Assembly: GCA_963786985.1 (NCBI GenBank)
Contig: CAWBBL010000024.1
Coordinates: forward strand, 1-64,000
Direction: 5' to 3'
DNA: 64,000 bases
Origin: Desertimonas sp963786985
Lineage (GTDB): Bacteria; Actinomycetota; Acidimicrobiia; Acidimicrobiales; Ilumatobacteraceae
Made by a program: the position numbers and the translations under genes. This document shows, in pieces, positions 35,202 through 44,391 of the stretch. The stretch's first letter is position 1, and each line of letters opens with the position of its first letter. A model generated the notes under the pieces. It did not search any database, was not told the origin of the DNA, and worked only from the letters and a program-made list of their open reading frames with translations.

Positions 35202-35482
35202 ACCGTCTCCTCGGACGCGGTCGATCAACGTCGCCAAGGACCAGAGCAACACCGAGCTGTGCCCGGCCTGAGCAACATACCTGTCCGCATCACGTCGCTC
35301 AAGGGTGCGACGAACAGGCAGGTATGTGCTCTCCATGCCGTCAGGCCTGCCACCTGCCTCTTGCTTCGGTCATCGCTGGGGAGGGGTTGACCGGGTTGCG
35401 AAGGTTCATCTCGTTCGCCGCGAGGACTCGCGCGGTATCGCCGGGCGGATCCGTCAGGACGACGATCCGCGCCTGGAGTCCG

Positions 35483-36967
35483 TCAGCCCTCCGCGGTCCC
35501 GGACGCGTGCAGCTGGCGCAACGTGGCGACGTCGAAGACGGCGTAGACGCCGGTCGAGGCGACCGCGCGGTCGACCGCCTCGACCGGCAGCCACTCGGGA
35601 CGCGGGACGAGGTCGACGAAGACGATGTCCGAGGACGGCGCCGTCGACGAGAGCTCCTCGCCGTCGAGGAACCGAATCGGCCGGTCCCAGTAGAACGCCA
35701 GCCAACGCGCTCCCTCGGCACCGATATGCCAGGCCCAGCTCTGGGTTTCGCCCGGTCGGTACGCAGAGGCCAGCCGGCCGGCGTCGGCGGGCCGGTCGCG
35801 GTACTCGCGGGCATAAGGCCCGAACGCCTTGGTGCCGAACGAGGCGACGAGCGCCAGAGCGACACCGGCCACCAAGAGCGGCCCGAGGTTGGCGGAGTGC
35901 TCGCGGATCCACCTGGCGAGCCAGTCGCCGAGCGCGGCGAAACCGACGAGGCCCGGGATAAGCAGCAGGTACGCCCAGTAGTCATGGAGGTAGGCGCCCT
36001 GCCTGAGACCGAGCACCCAGCCGGTCGCGAGCACCGCAGACATCGACGTGTACCACCGGGTGCGCCGATCGAGGAAACCGGCGCCAAGGGCCAGCGGGTA
36101 CAGCGCGACGTACCACACCGGCAGCAGGTCGTCGGCGTTGGACCACTGCCGGCGCAAGAACTCGCCAATCCCGACCTCGGCGTCTCCGGTTCTGACCTCG
36201 GCTTGGTCGGCCAAAGCGCGCCAGCCGTGTACACCGAACATGAACAGCATGCTCACAGCGGTCCCGGCGGCCGTACAGAGCCCCACCACGAGCCAGGCTC
36301 GGTTGTCTCGTCGGAAGGCGAACAACCAGGCGGTCAGCACGACGGCGAAGGCAATCCCCGGCCACGACCCAAGACTTGCGAGCAAAGCGGACGCGCCGCT
36401 CAGCGCGACCCACCGCCGGTCGGGTTCGGGCTCACGAGATAGCCGGACGACGACAGCCGACAGCAACAGGATCGGCCCGATGTCGAACATGATCGGACCG
36501 TGCACCCAGTAGTAGCCGGTTGTGGTCATCGCGCCGACCGACACCAGCGTCGGGACCCAGCCGATGCCGAGCGTGCGCAGCAGGGCGGCACCGGCCGGGA
36601 TGGCGAGCAGGGCGAGCAGATGAGGGGCCAGCATCACCTGATACGGGTCGTTCCCCGGCAGCCGGCTGACGGCGGCGTCGAGAATGTTCAGCAAGGGCGG
36701 GTGGTGGGCGTAGGCGACCGACGCGTAAGGCTTCCAGTTGGCACTCCACGAAGACCCGATCAACCCGTCCGCGAACAGGTTGCGCATGTGGAGCGCGTAG
36801 CGGGCTCCCACCCGGCCGAAGTGGTTGTCACCGAGCGGCGTGTTGAGAAAGCGCAGCCACGACACGACCACAACGGCACTGATGGCTCCGACCCCGATCC
36901 AGCCCCGCCGATCGGTTGCTTCGAGCCGTGGGTACGCCAGTACGCGCACATCGGTCCGCCCGGACAT
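35483..36967 (-). CDS. polytopic glycosyltransferase-like membrane protein (GT39/ArnT-like)
   Basis: 494 residues with about ten membrane segments. The first periplasmic loop has GDNHFGRVGARYALHMRNLFADGL and YAHHPPLLNILDAAVSRL, the acidic and HHPP-type features of polyprenyl-phosphate-dependent glycosyltransferases of the PMT/ArnT fold. A soluble C-terminal part (WLAFYWDRPIRFLDGEELSSTAPSSDIVFVDLVPRPEWLPVEA) follows. I start it at ATG 36965-36967. It probably transfers a sugar to a lipid or surface polymer; acceptor unknown. It is divergent from the Nudix gene. Confidence 0.7.
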   Translation of the reverse strand: MSGRTDVRVLAYPRLEATDRRGWIGVGAISAVVVVSWLRFLNTPLGDNHFGRVGARYALHMRNLFADGLIGSSWSANWKPYASVAYAHHPPLLNILDAAVSRLPGNDPYQVMLAPHLLALLAIPAGAALLRTLGIGWVPTLVSVGAMTTTGYYWVHGPIMFDIGPILLLSAVVVRLSREPEPDRRWVALSGASALLASLGSWPGIAFAVVLTAWLFAFRRDNRAWLVVGLCTAAGTAVSMLFMFGVHGWRALADQAEVRTGDAEVGIGEFLRRQWSNADDLLPVWYVALYPLALGAGFLDRRTRWYTSMSAVLATGWVLGLRQGAYLHDYWAYLLLIPGLVGFAALGDWLARWIREHSANLGPLLVAGVALALVASFGTKAFGPYAREYRDRPADAGRLASAYRPGETQSWAWHIGAEGARWLAFYWDRPIRFLDGEELSSTAPSSDIVFVDLVPRPEWLPVEAVDRAVASTGVYAVFDVATLRQLHASGTAEG

Positions 36968-37127
36968 CGCACAGCCTTCCACTCCGCGTACGGGTGCGAC
37001 CGGTTCGGTCACCGAGGCCGACCCTACCTCGTTCGGCGCCCCGCGGACGGTCCGTTGGCGCCGCGTCCGATACCGCCGGATTCCGGGCGGTGGCACGGCG
37101 GACGCGGGTGGGAGAATCTGTCCTGAC

Positions 37128-37655
37128 GTGAACTCGCAGGGTTGGCAGTTGCCCGACGACCTGTCGGTTGTCGAGCGGGAAGTCGTTCGTCTCGTTGTGC
37201 TCGACACCGATTCCCGGGTGCTCTTGTTCCACACTCATGAGCCGACTGCTCCAGATCTCGGTGAGTGGTGGGAATTGCCCGGCGGTGGGATCGAGGCCGA
37301 CGAGACCTACGTCGACGCGGCGATCCGGGAGCTGGGCGAGGAGACCGGCATCGTTGCCACCGCGGTGCAGGTGGGCGCACCCACGTGGCAGCGCCACGCC
37401 ACGTTCCGGTACCGCGGTGAACGTCGGCTTCAACACGAGGTCGTCGTCCCGATCCACCTCTGTACTGCAGCGCCTGCAGTCGACGGCGCGTTGCGTGTCG
37501 GCTACGAGGAGGAGGACTACTTCGCCTACTACTGGTGGGCGGTGGACGAGATCGCTGGCAGTTCCGAGCGCTTCTACCCGGGCCGGCTCGCCGAGCTGAT
37601 CAACCCCTTTCTCGGGGGCGAGACGATCGACGAGCCATATGAGGTCTGGTCATAA
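37128..37655 (+). CDS. Nudix hydrolase
   Basis: 175 residues, GTG start. The Nudix box is complete: GGGIEADETYVDAAIRELGEETGI (Gx5Ex7REUxEExGU). It is preceded by EWWELPGG, so the fold and Mg-binding Glu residues are present. The substrate is likely a nucleoside diphosphate derivative or oxidised nucleotide, not determined. A GTG start is chosen because upstream in-frame sequence overlaps the divergent gene and lacks a ribosome site. Confidence 0.88.
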   Translation: MNSQGWQLPDDLSVVEREVVRLVVLDTDSRVLLFHTHEPTAPDLGEWWELPGGGIEADETYVDAAIRELGEETGIVATAVQVGAPTWQRHATFRYRGERRLQHEVVVPIHLCTAAPAVDGALRVGYEEEDYFAYYWWAVDEIAGSSERFYPGRLAELINPFLGGETIDEPYEVWS

Positions 37656-37963
37656 CACGATCATCCCGGTTCACCGGCGAGCAACAAGCATCCGATTTCG
37701 AAGGGGATTAACGCCGGTCCGCCGCTGTCCTTATCGTTGGGAGTCTGGCGCGACCGAACGCACCCTCCGGCGAGCGTCAGATTCGACCGTCCGTTGACGA
37801 GCTCGACGGCGACGGCAACCTCGACCGCTGACCTCGACAAGTCGAGCCCGTGAATGTCACTGCCGCACCAGCTACGGCGCATGGAACGTAGCCGCCCGGC
37901 GTGAATCCTGTACGGCCCCGTTTGTCGGTGGGCAACAACCCCAACGAACGCACGGAGGCGATC
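37656..37963. other. intergenic region, nothing recognised
   Basis: About 300 bases between two plus-strand genes. No gene or strong repeat is visible. Confidence 0.3.
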
Positions 37964-38690
37964 ATGAACGACCAAGCACCCAGCCCGGCGCTCCCGCCCG
38001 TGGTCGACAGAAAGACCTGGCAGGAAGCGCGAGAGGCACTGTTCGCACGGGAGGAGGCCCACACCCACGAAGGGGACGCGATCCGCGGCGGCGGCTGCCG
38101 ATGGTGGAGGTCGACGCCACCATCGAGGTCATCGGTGCGAACGGAACGATCACGATGCTAGACGTCTTCGAAGGCCGCCAGCAGCTCATCGCGTACTTCC
38201 ACGCCTGGTGGCCCGGCCGACCCGCCGCGAAGCAATGCGAGGGCTGCACGTTCTTCAACAGCCAGGTCCGCGAGCTGTCGTACATCCACTCCCGCGACGC
38301 CACGTACGCCACGCTCTGCAAGGGCCCGTACGAGGAGAGCGTCCGCTACCGGGACTTCATGGGCTTGGACATGCCGTGGTACTCGGTCGAAAAGACGGCA
38401 GCGCAACTCCTGGAGGGTCGCGACTGGCAGCGCCACCACCTCGTCTGCTACGTCCGCGACGGCGAGCGGGTGTTCGAGACCTACTACACCGGCGGTCGCG
38501 GCGTCGAGATCATGGCACCGACCCACGGGCTGCTGGACATGACCGTCTACGGACGCCAAGAGACTGGGAGGACTCCCCCGACGGCTGGCCCCAGCCCTGG
38601 GCTGACGCAAAGATGCCGGCGACGACGTCGCGCCGCGGGCCGCTAGTCGATCACGCTGTGGCTTTCAGTGGACATCGGAACCGCTCCTGA
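37964..38690 (+). CDS. DUF899 family thioredoxin-like protein, frameshifted
   Basis: ATG 37964 follows GGAGG. VVDRKTWQEAREALFAREEAHTHEGDAI is in the first frame. A shift near 38090 leads to LPMVEVDATIEVIGANGTITMLDVFEGRQQLIAYFHAWWPG, then CEGCTFFNSQVRELSYIHSRDATYATLCKGPYEE, the DUF899 core with its CxxC. A second shift near 38563 restores DWEDSPDGWPQPWADAKM. The family has a thioredoxin fold and unknown activity. Both shifts look like one-base omissions in otherwise conserved sequence. Confidence 0.82.
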
Positions 38691-38774
38691 CGATGACGGT
38701 CCGATGTCCCGACCGCCGGTGACGATCCGAGAGCCGTGGTTGACGGCCCCGGGATCGGGTTGTGTTGGTGACGC

Positions 38775-39068
38775 TCAGGGGCAATTGCCGGGGAGCAGTC
38801 GCGGGCTGGATTCGGCGGCGTATCGGGCGCCGTATTGATCGCCGTTGCCGGGGATCAGGTCGAGCTGTCCGGGCAGGTTGTTGGAGCCGGGACTCTGGTT
38901 GGGATTGCCGGCACCGACGATCGGGGCGTCTCGGTTGGAGCCGACCTCATGACAGCTGCCGTCGGGCAGGAAGAAGTGGGCGACGTTGTGGGCCCCGGCA
39001 GGTCCTTGTGGGAGCCAGGCGGCGGCGAGGGCGCTGATCGCAACCGCCAGGGTCGTGCGTCTGTTCAT
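38775..39068 (-). CDS. small exported hypothetical protein
   Basis: 97 residues, ATG 39066-39068 behind AAGGAGAACA. A signal peptide (MNRRTTLAVAISALAAAWLPQGPAGAH) precedes a short mature part rich in Asn, Gly and Pro with two Cys (GSCHEVGSN and LPGNCP), which could form a disulfide. No family is recognised. It lies downstream of another small exported-looking frame on the same strand. Confidence 0.6.
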   Translation of the reverse strand: MNRRTTLAVAISALAAAWLPQGPAGAHNVAHFFLPDGSCHEVGSNRDAPIVGAGNPNQSPGSNNLPGQLDLIPGNGDQYGARYAAESSPRLLPGNCP

Positions 39069-39231
39069 CTGGATTGTTCTCCTTGTGGTGTTGGTGGTGC
39101 TGCGGGGGCTGTCGTCGGTGACGTGACCGGCGCCGTGAAGGCCGGATTGACGGGGCGGATGATCCTGGCCTGCTCGATGCGGCCGTGCCGGGATCCGGCA
39201 GTGGCCAGCCAGGCGATCTCGGGCTGGGCGA

Positions 39232-39507
39232 TCATGTCGGGCTGGCTGTCTGGTGTGTCGTCTTGGGCCCGGCTGTGCCACTGCCTGCGGCGCCGAGTTG
39301 GCGGGAGATCTTGTACCAGTAGATTGCCCCGCCGGTCCCAGGAAGGAACCCGGGTCCGACCGGATAGACCTCGGCGGTGACGGCGACGCTCGGCATCGGC
39401 GGCCGGTGCAAGGCGCGGGTCGGGCCGGTTGGGGCTGCAAGCAGCAACAGGGTGCTGGCGGTGAGCGAGCCGACGCTGGCGGTGAGCTTGGTGCCGTTGG
39501 TGTGCAT
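39232..39507 (-). CDS. small exported-looking hypothetical protein
   Basis: 91 residues. LTASVGSLTASTLLLLAAPTGPTRA is a probable signal peptide, followed by VAVTAEVYPVGPGFLPGTGGAIYWYKISRQ. In the sequence as given it ends soon after, but the downstream frame IAWLATAGSRHGRIEQARIIRPVNPAF may be its continuation after a frameshift. It probably belongs with the 38775 gene in one short transcription unit. No family is recognised. Confidence 0.42.
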   Translation of the reverse strand: MHTNGTKLTASVGSLTASTLLLLAAPTGPTRALHRPPMPSVAVTAEVYPVGPGFLPGTGGAIYWYKISRQLGAAGSGTAGPKTTHQTASPT

Positions 39508-39769
39508 GGGTTTGTTCCATTCGGGCTGAGTCGTCGGTTGGGTTCGGCGTTGTCGTTGTCGACGTTGGCTTGGGGGTGGCCGCACTGCGCCGGCAAATCG
39601 GCGACGCGTACCTCGACTGCCACTGCGTGTCGCTGGGCGAGGGACCCGTGGCGGTGGTGGTGTGTGCGCCCCTCGGCCAAGTGGTGTTGACCGACGGCGC
39701 CCCGACATCTTCGGTTGACGCGGGCGGAACGAACCTTGGCGACGAGGAGGCGCTTGATCGTGGTGCGGT
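39508..39769. other. region with possible third small frame, unresolved
   Basis: On the minus strand an ATG near 39773 opens MNRTTIKRLLVAKVRSARVN, similar in style to the two small exported proteins after it. It soon loses any pattern (a Thr/Ser/Pro-rich stretch lies one frame over). I cannot define a gene. Confidence 0.25.
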
Positions 39770-40447
39770 TCATGGTTGCTCCGTGTTTGAGTCACGCCGG
39801 TGAGTGCGTGACGGGTGCGGACCGGTCCGACGATGACGGACCCTGGTGTCGCGGCAGGGTGCGTGGTGGTAACGCGCTGGTAACGCGGCCGTTGACACGA
39901 CGTCGAGCAGCGCCAGACCTTGCTGGACATCGCCGTTCGAGATGACAAGCCGTGCCTCGGCGATCCGTCCGATGGCGCACGCCGCCGGGTCACACGTCGA
40001 ACCCACCTCGATGGCCCGCCGGGCCCACTGCCGAGCTCCCGGCACGTCGCCAGTCAGCATCCGCTCATAGGCGCGCACGACCGCGAACCAGGCGTGTGCC
40101 GGCGTCTGCGGAGCACCTTCGAGAAGCTGCTCCGCCCGTGCCAGCCAGCCGCGCACTGGCGCCATCAGCGCCGTGTCGAGGAGCATCGCCAGACGGATGG
40201 CCGCACCGGCGGCCGCGCCTGGTCGCCGGCCTGCATGCAGGTGGCGTAGGCACGCTCCCACGTCTCGATGGTCACATCGAGGTGGCCGGCCGCGTAAGCG
40301 ATCTCGCCAAGCACCGGCAGATCGATACGAGTTCAGAAGGTCGTCCCCGTCCGCCTCCATCAACAGGTCGAACGCGTGCTGCCAGTCCCCCCGAGCCGCA
40401 GCGGAACGGGCGCGCTCGACGAGGCCAGGACCAGCGTCATCGCTCAT
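39770..40447 (-). pseudogene. truncated TPR-type regulator-associated protein
   Basis: MSDDAGPGLVERARSAAARGDWQHAFDLLMEADGDDL is followed (one frame over, from about 40335) by DLPVLGEIAYAAGHLDVTIETWERAYATCMQAGDQA. From about 40215 it is followed by GAAIRLAMLLDTALMAPVRGWLARAEQLLEGAPQTPAHAW, YERMLTGDVPGARQWARRAIEVG and IAEARLVISNGDVQQGLALLD. This is the N-terminal TPR part of a family normally around 500 residues and often found beside LuxR/cyclase regulators. Similarity stops near 39890, so the gene is 3'-truncated as well as frameshifted. It is divergent from the alpha/beta hydrolase at 40598. Confidence 0.65.
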
Positions 40448-40501
40448 CGCACGCCTCCCGAATCCGCGGCCGATCGGAACCGGGATCAACCGGCGCCGCA
40501 C

Positions 40502-40518
40502 GTAACCGTCAGGGTTAC
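40502..40518. promoter_or_regulatory. GTAACC-N5-GGTTAC inverted repeat, possible operator
   Basis: GTAACC (40502-40507) and GGTTAC (40513-40518) lie in the divergent gap between the truncated TPR gene and the hydrolase gene. Further GTAAC copies are close by at about 40523. No regulator for it is identified. Confidence 0.35.
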
Positions 40519-40597
40519 CGCCGTAACAGGCTCGCTTACGCACCTCGGGTAGAGACCACGACACCCCCGATCAAGCAAGCATTCCCGAGGAGAACTC

Positions 40598-41467
40598 ATG
40601 AACAGCGCAACCGCCGCTACGACGTCAGAACCGACGTCCGACAACATCAACTACGTCCCGCGATCAGGAACCGTTCACACCAACGGGCAGGAGCTGTACT
40701 ACGAGATCCACGGAGACGGCCCCCCGCTCGTCCTGGTCATGGGGATCGGATACGACTCGTCGCTGTGGACGCTGCAACAAGTCCCCGAACTCTCCACCCG
40801 GTTCCAGGTCGTCCTCCTCGACAACCGCGACGCCGGGCGCAGCTCCCGAACCGATCACCCGTACACAATCGCCGACATGGCTGACGACGTCGCCGGTCTG
40901 CTCGACGCGCTCGAGATCCAACGCACCCATCTGCTGGGTCTGTCGATGGGCGCGATGATCGGGATGGAGTTCGCGCTGCGACATGCTGATCGTCTCGATC
41001 GGCTGGTGCTCGCAGGACCGGGGGCAGCGCCCGCTCGCAGCGCCGTCGACCCGATCTCCATCTGGAACTGGGTCAAGGCCAACGACCCCAGCGGCGACGT
41101 GTTCGGCGCGCAGCAATTCACCTGGCTGTTCTCCTCGACCTTTCTGCGCAACCAGCAGGCGGTGCAGGACACGATCGCCTTGCTGGCCAGCAATCCGAAC
41201 CCGGTCGAGCCGGAGGCCTACGATCGCCAGGCTCAGGCCTACCTGCAGTTCGACGCCCTCGACCGGCTCGGCGGCATCACCGCCCCGACGATGGTGATCG
41301 TCGGTGAGCAAGATCTGCTGACACCACCGTGGGTCGCCCGTGACGTAGCCGACCGGATCCGCGGAGCCCGGTTCGAGCTCGTCACAGGCGACGGTTCATC
41401 ACACCTGCTGCCGCTGGAACGCCCAGACGACTTCAACCAGCTGGTGACGAACTTCCTCGCCGAGTGA
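40598..41467 (+). CDS. alpha/beta hydrolase
   Basis: 289 residues; ATG behind GAGGAG. NGQELYYEIHGDGPPLVLVMGIGYDSSLW gives the oxyanion region, HLLGLSMGAMIGMEFALRH the nucleophile elbow (Ser in GLSMG), VIVGEQDLLTPP the acid and GDGSSHLLPLERPDDF the catalytic His. The composition resembles the haloperoxidase/3-oxoadipate enol-lactonase group. A 4-oxalocrotonate tautomerase-like gene follows 53 bases downstream with its own ribosome site, suggesting aromatic or related catabolism. Confidence 0.88.
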   Translation: MNSATAATTSEPTSDNINYVPRSGTVHTNGQELYYEIHGDGPPLVLVMGIGYDSSLWTLQQVPELSTRFQVVLLDNRDAGRSSRTDHPYTIADMADDVAGLLDALEIQRTHLLGLSMGAMIGMEFALRHADRLDRLVLAGPGAAPARSAVDPISIWNWVKANDPSGDVFGAQQFTWLFSSTFLRNQQAVQDTIALLASNPNPVEPEAYDRQAQAYLQFDALDRLGGITAPTMVIVGEQDLLTPPWVARDVADRIRGARFELVTGDGSSHLLPLERPDDFNQLVTNFLAE

Positions 41468-41520
41468 CGTTTCCCGTCGATCGACAACTCCTCAACAACC
41501 AACACCAACCAGGAGGAACC

Positions 41521-41742
41521 ATGCCCCTTATCCAAGTGAAGCTCATCGCAGGCGTCTTCGACGCAGCCGAGAAGGCAACGATCATCGAGAAGCTGACCGA
41601 CGCCATGGTCAGCGTGGAGGGCGAAGCGATGCGGCCCGTCACATGGGTCACCATCGACGAAGTCGCCAGTGGTGACTGGGGCATCGCCGGCAAGGCCCTA
41701 CACACCAGCGACATCGTCGGCATGCGCTCCGCCGCGCAATAG
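41521..41742 (+). CDS. 4-oxalocrotonate tautomerase family protein
   Basis: 73 residues, ATG behind AGGAGGAACC. Pro at position 2 (MPLIQVKLIAGVF) becomes the catalytic N-terminal proline after Met removal, as in all members. AAEKATIIEKLTDAMVSVEGEAMRPVTWVTIDEV follows the short-chain pattern. It probably shares a transcript with the upstream hydrolase and tautomerises an enol intermediate. Substrate unknown. Confidence 0.88.
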   Translation: MPLIQVKLIAGVFDAAEKATIIEKLTDAMVSVEGEAMRPVTWVTIDEVASGDWGIAGKALHTSDIVGMRSAAQ

Positions 41743-42148
41743 CCCAGGTCACCACGGCACACGTGCAGCCGTAACGGTTCAGCTCGCCAACGAGCTGTCA
41801 ACGCCGTCCGTGATGTGGCAGCGCGCCCAGCGCACCCCGCGGCGACCGATCGCCGATGCTGTTCTAGCTCGGGCCGCCTTCATGTCGCCCGGGACCTTCA
41901 AGTTCCTTGGTCTGTTGCCTCGGTCACGTAGTAACGGTTCCCGTCCGGGTGGAGGAACGAGAACGTCAGCGGCGCTGTCTCCCAGTCCAGAAGCTGTCCC
42001 ATGGTGAACCCACTCGGGCGGCCTCGATCGGTCGGTGATTGGTCGGGGTCGCATGGAGTGAAGTACAGCGAAAACTGTTGGACGTCTGTCGCTCGTCGGT
42101 CAATGATCGGCGTCAGCTGTTGAGCTTGACGAGCGGGGGAGGCGGACC
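41743..42148. other. intergenic region containing a VOC gene fragment
   Basis: Holds the duplicated VOC fragment at 41898-42002 on the minus strand; otherwise nothing recognised. Confidence 0.35.
41898..42002 (-). pseudogene. C-terminal fragment of a VOC gene, near-duplicate of 56599-56702
   Basis: The minus strand reads MGQLLDWETAPLTFSF, then HPDGNRYYVTEATDQGT and a stop. The intact VOC gene at 56316-56702 ends GQLLDWETAPLMFSF, then DPDGNRYYVTEATDPGT. At DNA level roughly 105 bases differ at only a handful of sites, and the match continues several bases past the stop. Only the last third of the gene is present. It is a recent partial duplication or a recombination scar. Confidence 0.8.
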
Positions 42149-43585
42149 GTGTCGAAGGTTGTACACGTTGTGACTGCGGCGGCAATTGTCCTCGCGAGTG
42201 GTTTGGCCACCGCCGACGGGAGCCCGACGGCGACGGGGTCGGGGACGACCGTGGAGGAATCGTCGCCGGCGTCGACGGACCCGGGGCAGGATGTTGCGCA
42301 GCTGTTCGACATCGGCGACGGACGAACGCTCTACCTCGAGTGCTCGGGTGAGGGCTCACCGCTGATCCTGCTCGAGGCTGGCGATGAGTCGGGCGTCGAG
42401 GAGTGGCGGCCCGTGTTCGAGTCGCTGGCGGCCGAGACGCGCACGTGTGCCTACGATCGCGCCGGTATCGGCCGTAGCACGCAAGCAGCCGGTTGCCGCG
42501 GCGTGGACGAGCTGCTGGGTGATCTCGAGGCCCTGTTGTCCGTTGCTGGGCTTGCTGGCCCGTACGTGCTCGTTGGTGCCTCCGGTGGCGGCTATCTGAT
42601 GGCCGGATTGGCGGCACGTCATCCCGCCGACGTCGCCGGCCTTGTGCTTGTCGAGACGCCGAAGGCGATCACTGTCAGCACCCTTCCTACAGAGGTCGTC
42701 GACCAGATCGCTTGCGACTCGCCGACCAACATCGAGCGTCGCGACTACATCGCCGTCGAGCACGACGTGTGGGACGCCCGCGCGGAGATCGGGGAGTTCC
42801 CGATGACGATCATCTCCAACGACTACGGACCGGACGCGCCGCCTGGTGACGAGCAGACGAACGTCGCCGATCAGCAAGACTGGCTCGTCCTCAGCCCGAA
42901 CTCGAAACAGGTCATCGTCACCAGCGGGCACGACGTTGTGTGGAACGAGTCCGAACTGGTCATTGACGAGATCATCGCCGTGCTCGCCGCGGCGAGCGGA
43001 TCAGATGTGCCGTCGTCCCAAGGCTCGTCGACTGCACCACGGGAGGGCACCACCGAGGTTGCGACCGGTGACATCGTGCCGTCGTCGGAAGGCGCGGCGA
43101 CGACGGTTGGGCCGGAGGCGACGATCGTCGGTTCGTGGCATCGTGCTCAATCCTGCGAGGAGATGCTCGCCGTGTTCGACACCGCGGGACTCGCCGAGTC
43201 CCATCTGGGCTGGCTGCAGGGCAACTTCTTCGGCGGCGGTCCCGGCCCCACCGATGGCGATGTCTGCGAGGGTGCGCAAGGGCCGCTGGAACACTCGCAC
43301 TTCTTCACCGACGATGGCGCATTCGGTTCGCACGACCAGCACGGCGAGCAGGTCGACCATGGCGACTATCAGCCGGTCGATGGGAACACCCTGGTGTTCC
43401 CATCGCACGCCAGCGAGTTTGGCTACGACGGCGAACTCACCGTCGGCTACGAGATCACAGACGAGGTCGTCACCTTCGACGTCGTGCTGCCTGCCGGGTG
43501 CGAGGAAACCTGCCAGGACGCCTACGCGTGGGCCCTGTCCGCGTTCGCATCCGGGCCATGGAGCCGCGGCGAAGTCCCCACTTGA
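42149..43585 (+). CDS. exported alpha/beta hydrolase with extra C-terminal domain
   Basis: 478 residues, GTG start behind GGGGGAGG. Signal peptide SKVVHVVTAAAIVLASGLATADG. Residues 50-290 form an alpha/beta hydrolase: YLECSGEGSPLILLEAGDES, CAYDRAGIGRS, VLVGASGGGYLMAGLAARHPADVAGLVLVE (Ser in GASGG) and VIVTSGHDVVWNE with the His. After a Ser/Thr-rich linker, residues 325-478 (IVGSWHRAQSCEEMLAVFDTAGLAE, then ELTVGYEITDEVVTFDVVLPAGCEETCQDAYAWAL) form a lipocalin-like beta domain with four Cys. It is a probable secreted esterase or peptidase. The tandem arrangement is not one I can name. Confidence 0.78.
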   Translation: MSKVVHVVTAAAIVLASGLATADGSPTATGSGTTVEESSPASTDPGQDVAQLFDIGDGRTLYLECSGEGSPLILLEAGDESGVEEWRPVFESLAAETRTCAYDRAGIGRSTQAAGCRGVDELLGDLEALLSVAGLAGPYVLVGASGGGYLMAGLAARHPADVAGLVLVETPKAITVSTLPTEVVDQIACDSPTNIERRDYIAVEHDVWDARAEIGEFPMTIISNDYGPDAPPGDEQTNVADQQDWLVLSPNSKQVIVTSGHDVVWNESELVIDEIIAVLAAASGSDVPSSQGSSTAPREGTTEVATGDIVPSSEGAATTVGPEATIVGSWHRAQSCEEMLAVFDTAGLAESHLGWLQGNFFGGGPGPTDGDVCEGAQGPLEHSHFFTDDGAFGSHDQHGEQVDHGDYQPVDGNTLVFPSHASEFGYDGELTVGYEITDEVVTFDVVLPAGCEETCQDAYAWALSAFASGPWSRGEVPT

Positions 43586-44025
43586 TCGACGTCAGCCTCA
43601 CCGACATCGAGGTCAGCAACGCCAACTTCGTAACGTAGAGAGCCGACCGCTGATCAAGCACCGGCCCGAATCCGAGCGACGCACATGCCGTCTGTAGCCA
43701 AGTCCCAGGCGTCAACGCCTCGACCGCTCGACGAAGCTCCAAGCGTGGGAGCGGGATCAACCCTCAGCCGAGGAGGGTTCGAAGACTTGCCAGACGTCGA
43801 CGAGCCCGCCGCGGACGACGGCGCGCCATCTGGCCGGTCCCTGCAGCGAGATGCCGCGATGTGCGCACACTCATCGAGCACGAGCCGTTGTTCGATGCCG
43901 ACGGTCGGTGTCGTTTCACCGACCGCTCTGAAGGTTCACCACTGGCTTCCGCTCAATGCGCGCTCGGAGCGCGGCCGGTTCCTCAGTGGTGATCCCAGCG
44001 GATCTGCGCGTTGCGGGCCGCTCGG
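43586..44025. other. intergenic region, nothing recognised
   Basis: 440 bases between a plus-strand gene and a minus-strand gene end. Neither a gene nor a terminator-like hairpin stands out. Confidence 0.3.
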
Positions 44026-44391
44026 TCAGCGTGCCAGCGGTTCGCCGTCGACCAGTACTTCAGCGCGGTGGGGGTAGAACGACAGGTAGCCGGCAATGTC
44101 GGCGGCAGCCTCGATCGGCGTCTCGTACGCCCACACGATGCCGTCGTGCGTCTCGCCGTCGACCGTCGCCGACCAGTACGAGGCGACGCCCTTGAACGGG
44201 CACGTCGTCTCGAACGTCGTCGGTCGCAACAGATCCATGCGCACGTCGTCCTTCGGCACGTAAAAGCGCGCCGGGAGCCCCGTCTCGTCAAGTTTCAGGG
44301 CGCGGTCGCTCCGCGCAACCACTTCGCCACCCAGGCGCACCTCGACGTGCGAGTCAGTCGGCGTGATCGTGACGGTGTGACCAGCGCTCAT
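44026..44391 (-). CDS. DUF427 family protein
   Basis: 121 residues from the ATG at 44389-44391. HVEVRLGGEVVARSDRALKLDETGLPARFYVPKDDVRMDLLRPTTFETTCPFKGVASYWSATVDGETHDGIVWAYETPIEAAADIAGYLSFYP contains the family-defining CPFKG-x-ASYW and IVWAYETP motifs. It is a small cytoplasmic protein of unknown function. An in-frame upstream extension to about 44532 has no conserved content and is not used. Confidence 0.88.
   Translation of the reverse strand: MSAGHTVTITPTDSHVEVRLGGEVVARSDRALKLDETGLPARFYVPKDDVRMDLLRPTTFETTCPFKGVASYWSATVDGETHDGIVWAYETPIEAAADIAGYLSFYPHRAEVLVDGEPLAR

Noticed and set aside
39065..39520. Basic His/Arg-rich frame on the minus strand as an independent gene
   Set aside because: Most of it is the wrong frame of the small exported protein at 39232-39507. 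Only a short downstream piece might be a frameshifted continuation.
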